Shown here: positions 21,229-34,105 of the stretch, piece by piece
Numbering within the stretch: position 1 is the first letter of the stretch
How the letters are laid out: the number at the start of each line of letters is the position of its first letter
Assembly: GCA_025766275.1 (NCBI GenBank)
Contig: JAFKAC010000028.1
Span: forward strand, 434,001-498,000
Origin: Lactarius indigo
Taxonomy: Eukaryota > Basidiomycota > Agaricomycetes > Russulales > Russulaceae
Reading direction: 5' to 3'
DNA length: 64,000 nucleotides
Notes under the pieces: model-generated
Told to the model about the DNA's origin: nothing
Database searches by the model: none
Seen by the model: the letters and a program-made list of their open reading frames with translations, nothing else
Translations under genes and position numbers: made by a program

Positions 21229-22396
21229 TGGGTTTTCCCCGGTAGTACAGTGGCTTGATGCATGACTTCTTTTGTCCCTTTGCGTTTTTCGAATATTTAA
21301 ATCATCGTGCTCTACGCCCGTGTGAGTGGATTGGCTACGAGAGATACGGGAATCTCCGTGTGTATGCGCCGTTTTTTTTTTTGACCAATTTTCGCCCGCT
21401 TTTGAGGCTTTGATCGATGTGTCGGTACCGTGAGGAACCAACTGATTGGTCTGGACGCATTGACAGTCGCGCCGAGGTACAGTTCGAACCCCATGTGTTT
21501 GTACACGAATTGCCTCACGCATGCTGAGAATTTAATTTTGGACAAGCGATATAGCAAAAGATAGTAACTAGATTACCTAACAGTCCTAACTAACGCGCCA
21601 ATGCGACCCTTAGAGACTCGAAAACGGGGAAAAATGCTTATGCGCACACCCATCAGATGGGTAGTGTGGGACTCAGATGCTAACTTCGGGCAGAATCTAC
21701 TACCCAGCATTTCGATTTATCCAGGGTCGCAGTACCTCATAATTCTGGGTGTTTTTGACGACATTTATGTAATCTTCTCTTCGGATGATCTCCGTGTTCA
21801 ACTTCCCTCAGGGGGGGGTTTCTGCGTAGGACACAGCCCTCTAGTAGGTATGTGGGAGGCTAATGCCCTCAAGGTAGGTGTGAGGAGGTTGTCCATTGGG
21901 TATGTGTGAGGTGGCGTTCCTTATGGTATACGCAAGGGCCTGGTGTGGGAACCGACCATGGTCGCGTGCTGAGAATTTACACGGGATAGTCGCCTCAACC
22001 GATCCAGCTACCCCGGGCCGGCTACAAGAGCGTGCGGCCCATCCGGCGCGTCGCTCCTCTCTTTGCACGGCGGCCATCACCAGCTCATCATCTCATCTCG
22101 TAAACGAAAGGAGCACCGAAAAAAACGATGACATTTCACCAGATCACGTGGTCTTGAAACCTGAGGATGGCTTTCGTTAGTTGGTCTCCTTTTTCTCCTA
22201 CTGGCTAGTGCTCTTGGGAATCAGAATCGTCCGGATCGACACTTCGCTTCTGAATCTGCGGCGGTGCGATCTAACTATATCTGTCGCATAATAACATAAC
22301 GAGCAGTAGAGACATTGATTGTGATAAATGACTCAGAACGCTAACGAGGTAGTACTGTACATCTGAACCAGTGCCATTGGATCCGTCTCACGTTCA
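21229..22396. other. Spacer duplicated with 27490-28009
   Basis: Non-coding in my reading. Several blocks recur in the same order downstream of the small-gene fragment at 27.5-28.0 kb, for example a segment with CATCCGGCGCG followed by CTCATCTCGTAAACGA. This marks the spacer as part of the unit shared by NLR-B and NLR-C. A 102-aa open frame (21601-21909, +) has no recognisable domain. Confidence 0.55.
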
Positions 22397-25300
22397 CTAT
22401 TCTTCACGCACACCATACTCTAAGAACAACCGCGCAATTGACCTCTTTCCTCCCCTTGTTGCTTCCTGAGGAGGCGTCTTGCCGTACGCATTCCGTAATT
22501 GTGCATTGGCTCCTCGCTCGAGAAGCAACTTGACGATCCCGAGGTGTTCGTTACACGACGCGATGTGTAATGGGGTTGCGTAGTCCCGTTGTATGGCATT
22601 CACATCGGCGCCATTGTCGAGTAGCAACCGCGCGACATCGATATGCCCATATCGTGCGGCCGTGTGCAAGGGGGTCCAACCAATGGTATCTCGACAGTTC
22701 ACATCCGCGCCGTATTTGATCAATATCCTCGCAACGTCGAGTTTCCCTTCCATCGACGCCACGTCCAACGGAGTCTGGAGAAACTTGTCCCGCTCGTCGA
22801 CATCGGCGCCGCGGTCAAGTAGTCTTTGGACTAGGTCGGTGCGCCCGTCCGCCATCGCGCTATGCAACGAAGTGCTCTCCTTGTCGTTAGTCTCGTCGAC
22901 GTCAGGAGGGTTGCCACAGGACAGTTGCGACTCCACGGTCTCGATCTCGGAAAGACTGTATTGCAACTTCACCGCCAACGAATTCGAGCGTACGGGGCGT
23001 TCGCGTCGAGAACCAAGGGGGGCCTCACGTTCGGCGACTAGTAGGAAGCTCACGACGTTGCGCCTCCCATTTTCAAGAGCGATGTCGAAGGGTGTTTTGT
23101 CGCTCCTATCCCGCATCCCGATATCCGCGCCAGAATCAAGTAACAACTTCACAACGTCGAGATGTCCGCTTTGTGCTGCTGAATGTGACGGTGTCCAGCC
23201 CTCGTTGTCTTGTGAGTTGACATTTGAGCCGCATTTGATTAGCAGTCGTGCAACATCAATGTTCCCATTCCCTGACGCCAGGTCCAGTGGAGTCTTCTGA
23301 TCTTCGTTCCGCGCGTCAACTTCTGCGCCGTGATCTAGTAGCAACTCTGCAATGGTGAGATATCCGTTAATCGACGCAGAATGGAGTGGAGCCCATGGAC
23401 ACGCTGTTTGGATATTCGCGTCCGCCCCATGGTCAATTAAGAGTTTCGTGACGTCGACGTGACCGCCTTGTGACGCTGAGTGAAGTGAAGTCCGGCCCGC
23501 ACTGTTGGCTGAGTTCACATCGGCTTGATGCTCGATCAGGAAGCGCGATACCTCTACGTGGCCGCCATATGACGCCAGGATCAATGGTGTGTCGTTATTC
23601 TCAGTCGGGGACTGGACGTCAGTGCCAAGGTCGAGTAAGAGCCGCACGACGTCGAGACGCCCATTTCTTGCGGCTGTGTGCAGAGGGGTCCAGCCTTTGT
23701 TGTCGCGGCAGTCAACATCCGCTCCGTGCTTGATGAGGAGGCGAACAACTTCCAGATGTCCGAGGCCCGACGCGAGGTCCAAAGGAGTTTCCTCGCGAGT
23801 AGTTCGCGAGTTGACGTCCACACCAGCACCGAGAAACATGTCCACGAGCTCGAAATGCCCGGATTGTGATGCGCTATGCAATGGAACCCAGCCGTCTTCA
23901 TCTTTGGCCATCGTGTTTGCGCCTTGCTCAATTAAGAAAAGGGCGGCTTCAAGATTCCCAAAGCGGGACGCTAAGTGTAGTGGCGTTTCTTGTTCCGCGT
24001 TCGTCAGGTCAAGGGATGCCCCATGCTTCAGCAGTAGCCGACAGATCTCCACCTCTCCAACTTTTGCCGCAAAACATAACGGGGTCGTGGGCACACTGTG
24101 CTCCTGGATGTTGGCGTCCGCTTGGTGTTCGAGTAGAAATTCCACGATTTCAAAATGTCTGTTTACTGATGCTGCATGCAAAGAACTTCGGCCCGACCTG
24201 TCCAGGGAATTTATATCCGCGCCGTGCTCAAGTAATACCAGAGCAGTGTCGACGTCTCTTTGCGCAAGGGCGGCATGCAACGGGGTGTCATAACCTCCGC
24301 CACTAGCGTTGACGTCCTCTGGATGTCTTGTGGCGAGGTATTCCACGAGGCTGGGGAGACCACACAATGCGGCGTAGTATAATGGCGTTGCCTGCGGTTG
24401 AGCTGGGAGAACTGTCGCCATGCGTGCTTCCCAAGGACGGTCCACGTCGTACAGCCAGATCCATGTCGCAAAATACGGTTCGTCCGCATCAAACAGACGT
24501 TCCATGAGATCATGGATACCTGATGTCACACCCTCGAATTTGGCATGGTCGACCCAGTGCCGAGAAGCGTAAATTGCGAGTGGATGCCTTTCTATTGTCT
24601 TTTTGTCAACTCGGTCACCAAGATTGAGCAGGACGCTGAGGGAAGCTCGGGCAAGAATGGCGTGGGCAGAATGCGGGAGGATGTGAAAGCGAGAGAGGTG
24701 CTCTCCTGCTTTGGCGAGGCGAGATGACGTAAGGAATTCTCTCACGGAGAAGTGTGAGAACTGGACCACAGATGAACCGTCCACATTCACAATGGTGATC
24801 AGACTGGAACATGTGGACAACACGGCTTGGTGAGCGTCCTCGGGGCGCCAGTCCACGTGATATTCTGAATCCTCTCCGGTGTCAAGTAGAACGGCAAGTA
24901 CCTCTGCGAGCTCTTCGACGCGGAGCGGGCGGATAGAGACCACGAGACACTGAAAGAGGCGGTATGCATAGTCTTGTTTCGCCTTCTCTATGGCTAGCAA
25001 GGTGCGCTCGTATGTGGCGTCCAATGTTTCGGGCAATTCGTCAAGAGCACGCCGAAGCGCTTGGGGATAACAGCCGCGCAATGCTTCGAGTTGACAAAAT
25101 ACCCATCGGAACCTGTAGACAAATGAAAAAATTGTCAAAATAAGTAGTGACATAACGTACATTCCGTCGGCCTTCGGCGAGAGGGTATCGATAACCAAAT
25201 TTTGATCTTGCGCTCTCCATCTTCGCATCTTTCGGTCTGACCGGACAACAGAGGCGATATAGTTGTTAATATCCTGCTTTTGGCCGTCTTCGTCGTGAAG

Positions 25301-27136
25301 CGAAACAGTGTGAGATGCCAAGGGAAGAAGAGCATCCACGATATCCGCCTCTGGCCGGCTAGTCACGCAGAGACGAAGATTCCGGAGTTCAAACTCGACA
25401 AGGTCCTCGATGAGATTGAGGACCCGTTCGCGTGGAGGAACTACTCCCGAGGTATTGGGACACTCGTCCAGAGCATCTACAATGAGATAAGTCACCGGCT
25501 GCTCCGGGAGCTCCAATATGTCCTTCAGGCATTGGGCGAGCGCTTTATCATCGGGTAACCGCGATCCATTATCGTGGGTGGAATAAAGGCGAGAAAGGAT
25601 ATCGTAGCAAGGATCTGACTTTGCGCAGAGTTGCACGAGTAGGGAGGAGAGTAAACCACGAACGTCCTGCTTTGCGGTATTTCTGAAGTCGAAGTAGTAA
25701 AATGCAGTCGAGCCCAATCCCGCGTCACGTAAGGCCATAGCCTCCTCGACAATGGTGGAACTGGACGACAATATCAATATAAATCGGGCGTTCCAAGGTA
25801 TACAGTAGTAGCGCCCACCATAGAATACTCTTCCCCGATCCCGCTACAATGATGAGTTGCTGTTAGTTGGTAGAGACAAAAGGACGAATCACGTACGTTT
25901 GCCATGGATCCACAGTAGGCAACCGTTCGCGTTCCAGTTCTCGAAGGTGCTGCCTCGAGTAAACCAGACCGCAGATCCATCATGATTTTCCCTGCGCGCA
26001 ATTACTTGATTTTCTGACGGATCTGGTGGGGAAAGCCAGCTTCTAGATTTGTCATGTAGACGATCACCTGTAGAGGCGGTTTCACCCTTCGGAGACATGC
26101 ACAATGGATGAGACAACATACGGTTCATTTTGTTCATTTCGTTTATCGCGTCCTGCATGGCAACTAATATTTATCCATGAGCAAGGCTCGGGATATGGAC
26201 CACTCGCGTATAACCATACCAAGAGCTTTTCGGATAACGTTGGTCGATACCTCGCCGCCTACGGGGACAACACTTTGATTCGAAGCTCAGAATCAACTAA
26301 GGGGCCCCACTCACCGTCCATAACCACTTTCATATTGCTCATAAGACCGTAGACGACCTCCAATATGTGCGCATCCATCATGCGCGCCTCGTCCTGTGTG
26401 AGCCGATCCAATCTCCGCATTGTGTTTTCGATCTCGCTGTCCCCTAAAAGCTTCTTTGCAAATTTCTCTGCAACGAGTTCAGTAATAGTAACCTATACAT
26501 AGGTAGGGAAAACGCTCACTGAATCGCCCCTGATTGACCTGTTTCTTCGCCTGGGCAAGGATGGAAAGTATTTCGACCATTATCTTTGCAATTATCTCCG
26601 TCATCAAAGGGGTCAAAGGTATCTTGGTATAAATTTCAAGGCGTTTGAGGAAACTCCCGACGCATTCAAAGAGCTCAAGGAGGGCGTCATAGCTAGCGCT
26701 GACTCCGTCAGCCGCCTGACATGAGCTGGTATTAGAGGGGCGGGTGGTCGGTGACTCGGTATAAGCCAGAAAAATACGGACGGTGAAGAGGACATCGATG
26801 CCGACGAAGATTAGTTTCGCAGGTTGGAACGGAACCTGGTGAGGAGTGAAATAGAGAAGGAAAGGATTGTTCGGGGCTTACCAGACCAGCTGCCTCGCCA
26901 AGAATTGCAGAAAAGGCGTGAACGAATTTTATTACCGGACTAAGGCAATCGATGAACTTGCGATTTTGGTCCCGATAGTCTCTGAACACTTTCACGTTCT
27001 CTTGAAGTAGTAGGAGGGTGGAACCAGGGGAGTCACAGCCACGGACCTTTTCAGCGAATGGATTTTCTTTTAGATTTATCCCAGTCTGCTCCGCATATCT
27101 ATCCACTGCATCGAGAATCAATTGAAAGTTGGGCAT
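22397..27136 (-). CDS. NLR-B: Goodbye-NACHT-ankyrin STAND protein
   Basis: 1416 aa from complement(22397..25112, 25161..25760, 25819..25843, 25897..26067, 26122..26163, 26220..26258, 26315..26467, 26520..26715, 26782..26835, 26882..27136); 4251 nt, in frame. The N-terminal Goodbye-like domain starts MPNFQLILDAVDRYAEQTG. NACHT: GKPGSGKSIL with K308 on the 25-nt exon, Walker B TYLIVDALDEC, then VTSRPEADI. About 19 ankyrin repeats follow, fourteen before and five after a divergent acidic hinge (NPPDVDETNDKES). It ends LFLEYGVREE. It is the closest relative of NLR-C: exon 9 is nearly identical and even introns and flanks align, so the duplication is young. No frame break was found, so this may be the intact reference copy of the pair. 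Confidence 0.92.
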
Positions 27137-28009
27137 CGTCGACTGGCAGGACCGTATTCGAGATCGGAGGGAACAATAGAATTTCGGGAGTGGTCACAAC
27201 AAGGGACGCCGGTAGGGCGCTTGATAGCGAGGCCGTAATCGATTCGCGAGAGAAATGTAGGCTTGGGTGTACTGTACTGTACTGTAGACATGGGCGGGAG
27301 ACGCACCCCCAACACAACAGCAGCGGCTTCACCGGACCGGTATTCCAGCAATCGCAGCAGCCACCGTGCAGCCGCGAACAGTATCGTGAGACAGAGAATC
27401 TCGACGCGAACAAAGAAGTGGCCGACGTGCTCGCTGCTCTATATCGTGCTTCCCGCGAGCGATTGGGTGGAGTAGGCGGGACCCCAGTAACTGATGTCCT
27501 CCCAACGTTTTTTGTCCCTTTTTCTCAAGCAACAAGCTTTTTTCTTTTCGAACATTTAAATCGATTGCTTCTCGTACTACGTGTGTGAAGGACTTTCGCG
27601 GACTGATCAAAGGCTACAGTACACGATATGGGGATGGGCGTGTATGCGCCTTCTTTGATCACCTTTCGCCCGATCTGGACACATTGACAGCTGGGGATTG
27701 CGCCAAGCCGCGGGCCGGGGCCGGTTGTGGGAGCGCATAGCGCACGGCCATCCGGCGCGATATACGTCGCTCTTCTCTTTGCACGGGGACCATCATCGTC
27801 TCATCTCGTAAACGAGGCGCACGGAAACGTGACATCATGTAGTCTCGAAACCCGAGCCCTCGCTGGTCTCCAATTTGACATATCCTGTATCATTTCGCTC
27901 ATGGCGGTGCGATCCAACTGTGTCCACCACATAATGACATAACGAGTAGTCGACTACGTTCGAGTCATACATTTAAACCAGCACCATCGGTACCATGCTC
28001 ATTGAATCC
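27137..28009. other. Spacer between NLR-B and NLR-C
   Basis: Holds the NLR-B promoter side, a broken copy of the small-gene last exon, and sequence repeated from 21.2-22.4 kb. No intact gene is seen. Confidence 0.6.
27292..27490 (+). pseudogene. Truncated copy of small gene (20732) last exon
   Basis: Matches exon 3 of the small gene at protein level (SGFTGP..QQSQQ, REQYRETENLDANKEVADVL, YRASRERLGGVGG). It has no exons 1-2, an early frame break before SSGFTGP, a shortened Q run, and has lost the stop after GGVG. It is a relic carried along by the NLR-B/C segmental duplication. Confidence 0.8.
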
Positions 28010-28098
28010 CTACGCTTCACGCACACCGTACTCTGAGAACAACCGCGCAACCGCCCCATTTCCTCTGTTGGATGCTTCTTGAGAAGGCGTCCTGCCAA
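28010..28098 (-). pseudogene. Detached 3' end of NLR-C
   Basis: Encodes the end of the last ankyrin repeat and the C-terminus (RTPSQEASNRGNG, ARLFSEYGVREA, stop at 28010). It matches the NLR-B C-terminus and continues the frame broken at 34129, six kilobases away. It was cut from NLR-C by the hAT insertion and is no longer translated from the NLR-C start. Confidence 0.88.
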
Positions 28099-28101
28099 TG
28101 T

Positions 28102-28124
28102 TAGTGTTGCCGTGGCTCGGCTCA
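28102..28124 (+). repeat. hAT left terminal inverted repeat
   Basis: 23 bp, exact inverse of 34106-34128. The outermost bases TAGTG fit hAT ends. Confidence 0.93.
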
Positions 28125-28330
28125 AATCGGCTGAGCCAGCCAAGCTGAGCTGTTTTGAGCCGAGCCAAGCTGACACATCGGCTCAGGACCAAAATTGGCT
28201 CAGCTCGGCTCACGAGCTGGCTGAGCTGGGCTGAGCCAGGCTCGATTAGGAATGACCAGATTAGGCAGGGCTCGCCCGGCTCGTGAGTACGCGTGAGCGG
28301 GCAAGAATGGATTCTGCCTGGCTGAGCCAG
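28125..28330. repeat. hAT left subterminal repeats
   Basis: Many copies in both orientations of a short GGCTGAGC/GAGCCGAGCC motif. Subterminal arrays like this bind transposase in hAT elements. The matching array lies at about 33930-34105. Confidence 0.75.
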
Positions 28331-28539
28331 GAACGAGCTGGCCAAAAACGGAATATATTTGCTCAACGTGCGTTTCCAGTGTCTGCTGGGGCTCTCAGAA
28401 GAAAAGTGGGTAAGTCCTCTTTTTTGGCATCTCCTCAGACGACCTTGCGCAAACTCTGACAAAAATAAAATAAAACATTTGTATTGCTGTAGACTACATA
28501 GTATAGAGAATACATTTTTTTTTTCTATCTACTGCCCGG

Positions 28540-29240
28540 GTGCGGCTGAGTCGAAGGCATCGCCATCGTCGCCGCGGTGGCGGTGGTGGTCGCGGTGGTG
28601 GTCGCGGTCGCCGCGGTGGTGGTGGTGGTCGCGGTCGTCGTCGCGGTCGTCGCGGTTGCCGCGGTGGTGGTCGTGGTCGCCGCGGTGGTAATCGCGGTTG
28701 CCGCGGTGGTGGTTGTCGTCGCGGTCGTGGTCGCGGTCGCCGCGGTCGTGGTGGTGGTCGCGGTTGTCGTCGCGGTTGTCGCGATGGTCATCGCGGTTGC
28801 CGCGGTGGTGGTGGTGGTCGCGGTGGTGGTTGTGGTCGCAGTTGCGGTCGCGGTCGCTGCGGTGGTGGTTGTGGTCGTGGTTGTGGTCGCCGCGGTCATG
28901 GTCGCGGTCGCCGTGGTGGTCGCTGTGGTGGTCGTGGTCGCCGTGGTGGTCGCGGTTGCCGCGGTGGTGGTCGTGGTGGTCGTGGTGGTCGTGGTCGTGG
29001 TTGCGGTTGCGGTTGCGGTCGTGGTCGTGGTCGTGGCCGTGGTCGTGGTTGCGATCGTGGTCGTGATCGTGGTCGCGGTCGCCGTGGTGGTCGCTGTGGT
29101 GGTCGTGGTCGCCGTGGTGGTCGCGGTTGCCGCGGTGGTGGTCGTGGTGGTCGTGGTGGTCGTGGTCGTGGTTGCGGTTGCGGTCGTGGTCGTGGTCGTA
29201 GTCGTGGTCGTGGTCGTGGTCGCGGTCGCGGTCGTTGCAC
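28540..29240. repeat. GC-rich GGTCGC/GGTGGT tandem array
   Basis: About 700 nt built of degenerate 3- and 6-nt units, with a higher-order segment of about 171 nt repeated at 28901 and 29072. It is open in several frames on both strands (Arg/Gly or His/Asp low complexity), which is a consequence of triplet periodicity rather than evidence of a gene. Confidence 0.85.
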
Positions 29241-29639
29241 CCCAGGGCTGGCGCCATCGCCGTGGCTGCCTTGGGGGCTTGGGGGTTCGGGGCGTGGCTA
29301 TCGCAGGGCAGGTCCTGCCGCTGCCTTGTTACCTGCGAGGGTGCGTGTGGGCGAGTCAGTGAGCCAGGCAAAAAAAAAAGAGCACTTACTTTGTGGCCAA
29401 GAGAGAGGGTGGGTCGTAAACCCGTGCCAGTGGTGCTCGCGAGCACGAACGCGAGTTGCGCAATGCAAGGGCAAGGAATTTTCGCAGCCACTGCATGTAC
29501 GACGCGCATTCCCACGCTCTCGTCTCGGCTCCTGCTGTCTGCTACAGTCTCATCTCTCCTCATCTCTGCCTGATCTCAGCTGATCTACTTCAGCTTGCTT
29601 CTTTTATTTTTTTTTGTACTACTCTTGGCTACGTCTACT

Positions 29640-32600
29640 ATGGCTGGATCTAGGAAGAGGGCCCCTTCAACACCCAAGAGGACTCCAAAAAGGCCAAAGA
29701 CCAAGAAGAGCCAGGTCAAACAGCGGGAGCTTCCTGGTGGTGCTTTGGAGATGTCTTTTCAGCTTGATGGTATGTGCTCATTGTTTTGATGGTATCCATA
29801 CACTCATATTGTGTTAGTCTCATCCACAGCTGCTCAGACATCAGTTTCCAGTGCCAGACATGTGCACTTTAATCTAGGCTCTTCTGCAGCTTCAGGTGGC
29901 CCTCCTGGACCCTCACAGCAGGGAGAGGACCCCTTTGCAGGTTCTTCACCTGCTCAGGCTGCCAATCAAGTGAGTATCTATTTTATTAATTTTATAATCA
30001 TTTTTTAACAAATTTAATACAGGGAGGCCTTAGCTCACCCCAACCTGAGAACTTTGACCTTGGAAATGGGTCAGATGGCTCTCAGGAGGGTGGTGCTAAT
30101 TTCAATAGCCCTCAGGAAGGCAACTCTGACCCTCCAACTCCAACTCGCTGCCCAAGGAGGGCTCAAAAAGCTGGTTCAAGGCTGGGCTCAGGTGATGACA
30201 CCTTGAGGTTTTTTCAGGCTCTTGATGGGAAGAAACAGTGCAAGTTTTGCTTGTGAGTTTTTTATTCTTATTTTTATTTTTATTTCTAAAAATTATTTTT
30301 GTAGGATACTTCATCAAGAGGATGCGTCCATCAAAGTACACTCATATCGCTCCACTACTGCAACAGGTCCTCTGCGGTCCCACCTGCTCAATCACCATGC
30401 AGATGAGTGGGTTACAGAGTGCCAAAGACTCAAAATTGAGCTGAGAGGTAAAGAGGGAGAAGAAGCTGTTGCAAGAGTTACTGGAGTTCCTGTAGAGCAT
30501 CAAGCTAGGCGCCGCACTCCCTTCACTCAAGACAACTTTTTAGATGGCCTTGTGCAATTTATTGTTGCCACAGATCAGGTTTTTTATTTAATTTTAATTT
30601 TTTTTCCCTATTTAATGTTTTTTTTTTTTTTTTTAGCCTATGATGATTGTGGAGAGACCAGAGTTCCGCCACCTGTGTCTCCTACTCCGCCCTGAGCTGA
30701 GTGATGCAGACATCCCTCACAGGACCACTATGCAGAAGCGCATTGTGGAGAACTGTACAGAGGCACTCCACAATTTGTCTCAGCATATTCAGGTAATATT
30801 TTATTATTATATCTTAGTGCTTGAGGGCTAACTTCTATTTAGACAAGCTGCCTTGGGAGGGTCTCTTTTACCACAGACATGTGGACAGACCCTGACCTCA
30901 AGCCATACATGGCTGTTACTGCTCACTGGCTGGAGCAGATCCAGACTCAAGATGGCCAGCAAAAGCTAACCCTTAGAGCTGACCTTATTGGATTTGTCTA
31001 TTTTCCTGGGTCCCACACTGGAGAGAGGTTAGCTGAGGTCTTTCATTTTATCATTACTAGGATGGGGCTTGAAAGAAAGGTAATGTCTACTTCATTTTAT
31101 ATATAAATTTCGACTAATTAATTTTTTTTTAAATAAAGATTGGTTGGATAACAACAGATAATGCATCCAACAACAGCTCTATGATGGAGGCACTAGAAAC
31201 TCAGTTAAAGAAGCAATATCCTAATACTGGGTTTTCTGCAGAGCAGCGCCACATCAGGTAAGTGTCAAACTATTTAATATTTTTTTGCTAACACTTTTTA
31301 GATGCTTTGCCCATATTGTAAATCTTGCATGCAAGGCAATGCTTGAGGAAGCAGTTGAACTTGGTTTTGACCAAGTTAAAAGGCTTCAGCAAATTATTGT
31401 TTATGTGAGCCTTTCCTTTTTTTTTTTCTTTTTTTTCTTCTTTTTCCCTTCTTTTTTTCGAGTTTTTTTGTCTTTTTTTCTTTTTCTTTTTCTTTTTCTT
31501 TTTCTTTTTCTTTTTCTTTTTCTTTTTCTTTTTCTTGTTTCTTTTTCCGAGTTTTTTCTTTTTTTCTTTTTTTTTTCTAATTTATTTATAATAGATCCGC
31601 AACTCATCACGAAGGCGTGATATATTTTCTACAATTGCAAAGGAGTCAAATGTGCCTCCTTTGCAATTAATTCTTGATGTGGAGACCAGGTGGTCCTCTG
31701 CCTATTTAATGATCAAGAGGGCATTTATTTTGAGAGAGGTATTTTTTAAGCCATTTAATAAATTCTAATGCTAACTTTTAGTTAGGCAATTGATAGGTTT
31801 ACTCAGGAGGGAGGGCCAGACCCATTAAATGAGGAAGATTGGAGGGTCCTTGGGGGACTTCAGAGAATTCTTCAGGTGTGCAGACATTTTCTCTCTCTGA
31901 TTGTCTATTAATTTATTTATTAGATCCCCTTCTGGTATCAGCAATCACTTTCTTATGAGAAGACGCCAACACTTTGTGGCACAGTTGCTGCATTTGAGGG
32001 CTTTTTAAAAACCCTGAATGACTTGGCAAATACCTTGGAGACTGAGAGACAGGACATTGGTCTTATTATTGGAAAAGCTTCAGAGAAGATAGTTCCATAT
32101 TCTATGCAGGCCCTTGACCTTCCAGTATATCAGCTTTCAATGGGTGAGTGGCTGTCTTAATATTCTGCATAATTTCTCATCTCATGTGAACAGTTCTTAA
32201 CCCTTTGACAAAGCTTGAATGGTTCAAGCAACACTACCAATCAAATGTTTCTGAAGCAGTAAAGCGCCACCTCCTTGATGCAGTGAGTGCTTTTAATTTT
32301 ATCATGCTACTCTAAAACTAAAATTCTAAGTAGCTCAGACCATTGTACACACCATCTAGAGCCCCTACTAGATCAACTGTACCCCCTCCACCCCCTGAAC
32401 CATTTGGTGGCATGCAGGCCACTTTGGCAAACCTTGGTATTGGCCCAATGCCTGTCTACAGACCACAGGCAAATACCTTAGAAGGTGAAGTTGATGACTA
32501 TCTAGCAGCCCCAGTCAAATATGCCAATATTCTTGAGTTCTGGCAGGTATGTAGAATGGTTCATTTTATTAGGGAGTACTGACAGTAGTTGGAATGGCAG

Positions 32601-32909
32601 GAACACCAGAAAAAGTGGCCAACACTCTTCAAGCTTGCCATGGACTTACTCCCCATTCAAGCCACTTCAGTCCCATGTGAGCGTGTCTTCTCAGCAAGCA
32701 AGGAGACAGCTAGAGCCAGGAGGAACCGCCTTAAGCCAGGCAGCATGGAAGCCATACAGATACTCAAGTTCCAGGCAAAGTATAAAAGGGAACTCAATTT
32801 TACTGAAGGGCTTGGAGAGAAGGATGAAATGGAAGAGCTGGAGGGAATGGAGGCAGTCAGACCAGTTGAGGACTTGAGGGCTTATCTCAGGGGCATTAGT
32901 GAGCAGTAG
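29640..32909 (+). CDS. hAT transposase (BED zinc finger, hATC dimerisation domain)
   Basis: Fourteen exons: 29640..29769, 29830..29969, 30023..30252, 30305..30578, 30637..30792, 30843..31079, 31139..31257, 31302..31404, 31595..31738, 31786..31875, 31924..32143, 32194..32282, 32334..32546, 32589..32909. They sum to 822 codons (821 aa) with no stop or shift. It cuts and joins DNA at hAT ends. A basic Ser/Pro-rich N-terminus precedes a BED-type finger (CKFC, then HLLNHH). The RNase H-like core has FTTDMW and ITTDNASNN, which carry the two catalytic Asp, and VETRWSSAYLM. The C-terminal hATC region runs from YANILEFWQEH to SVPCERVFSASKETARARRN. Together with both TIRs this looks autonomous. Confidence 0.92.
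31404..31590 (+). repeat. Pyrimidine microsatellite in transposase intron 8
   Basis: The intron between transposase exons 8 and 9 (31405-31594) is almost pure T/C, with a run of TTTTTC hexamers at about 31475-31535. It makes this intron 190 nt against about 50 for the others. Confidence 0.85.
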
Positions 32910-33269
32910 TTTAAAGAGAAATTTATTTGCAACAAGGCTATATACATGTATTTGTACCTAGGAATGAACTACATAAAAGTAGGGGACCTGTGCGACTCAC
33001 CTGGGGTGGCCAGAGAGGGAAAAGGGGGTGGGAAGAGAAAGGGGGGTGTGGAGGGGCAAGAGGAGGGCGTGCGAGGGCTGTCCGAGGGCGTGCGAGGGCG
33101 TGCGAGGGCCTTCCGAGGGCATCTGAGGCATCCAGGGGCACCCGATGGTCGTCCGAAGGTGGGCGGGTGCCAGCGCCGGCTGTGAGGGTGGTAGCGGTGG
33201 CGGCGGCGGCGACGCGAGGGTGGTGGCGGCGGTGACAGCGAGGGTGGTGGCAGCGGCACCAATGGCTGC

Positions 33270-33755
33270 GCGGTGGCCAGAGGAGCGGCGATGGGCGGCG
33301 ACCAGAGTGAGGGGCGACGAGCGGCGGCGACCAGAGCGAGGGGCGGCGAGGGGCGACGAGTGGCAACCAGAGCGAGCGGCGGCGAGGGGCGACGAGTGGT
33401 GACCAGAGCAGGCGAGCGGCGGCGAGTGGCGACCAGAGCAGGCGAGCGGCGGCGAGCGGCGACGAGTGGTGACCAAAGCAGGCGAGGGGCAGCGAGCGGC
33501 GACGAGCGGTGACCAGAGCGAGCGAGGAGCGGCGAGGGGCGACGAGCGGCGACCAGAGCAGGCAAGGGGCGGCGAGGGGTGATGAGCGGCGACCAGAGCA
33601 GGCGAGCGGCGACGAGCGGCGACCAGAGCGAGCGAGGGGCGGCGAGTAGCGATGAGCGGCGACGAGCGGTGACGAGCGGCGACGAGCAACGACCAGAGAG
33701 AGCGAGCGGCGGCGAGTGGCGACGAGCGGCGGCGAGGGGCGGCGAGAGCACATAA
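33270..33755. repeat. GC-rich GGCGAG/GACCAGAGC minisatellite
   Basis: About 480 nt of degenerate repeats with recurring GCGACCAGAGC blocks between GGCGAGCGGC units, on the 3' side of the transposase. Open frames across it on both strands are low-complexity artefacts. Confidence 0.85.
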
Positions 33756-33929
33756 AAGGCCAGAGGTTGGCGGGCGGGCAACGCGAACAGCGCGCAGACA
33801 GCGCGCAGACCTCTGGCCAGTTTGTGCAGAGGAGGGACGACGGGGGGGGGATTCGAATCTTCAGAGCTTCAGACCCAGGGCTTGACTTGTCTGTACAATT
33901 TGAGGGTCGAATTCACACGCGTTAGACCT

Positions 33930-34105
33930 CCAGTGTGGCTTCGTTGGCTTGGCTGACTCAGGCTACCCAAAAAGGTACAATTTCTAATTCGTACTTCTGG
34001 GTGGCTTGAGCCGGCTCAGCCTAGCTTGAGCCAGCTCAATTTGGAGTGGCTCAGCTCAGCTCGTCCTTTTTTGGTCGAGCTGTGCTTAGCTGAGCCAAGC
34101 CAAGC
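33930..34105. repeat. hAT right subterminal repeats
   Basis: Clustered GAGCCAGCTCA/GGCTCAGC motifs mirror those at the left end. Confidence 0.7.

Noticed and set aside
21601..21909. 102-aa plus-strand ORF
   Set aside because: Lies in a spacer that is repeated downstream without the frame being kept.
22593..24306. Plus-strand ORFs of 146-235 aa opposite NLR-B, and similar ones opposite the other NLRs
   Set aside because: Shadows of the ankyrin repeats: Ser/Thr-rich translations that recur with the 99-nt repeat period.
28525..29583. Long open frames on both strands (Arg/Gly-rich plus, His/Asp-rich minus, about 345 codons)
   Set aside because: Created by the triplet-periodic tandem array in the hAT element. 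Three or more frames are open at once, and there is no domain or splice context.
32927..33781. Several 200-270 codon frames across 33.0-33.8 kb
   Set aside because: Low-complexity products of the minisatellite, open in all frames.
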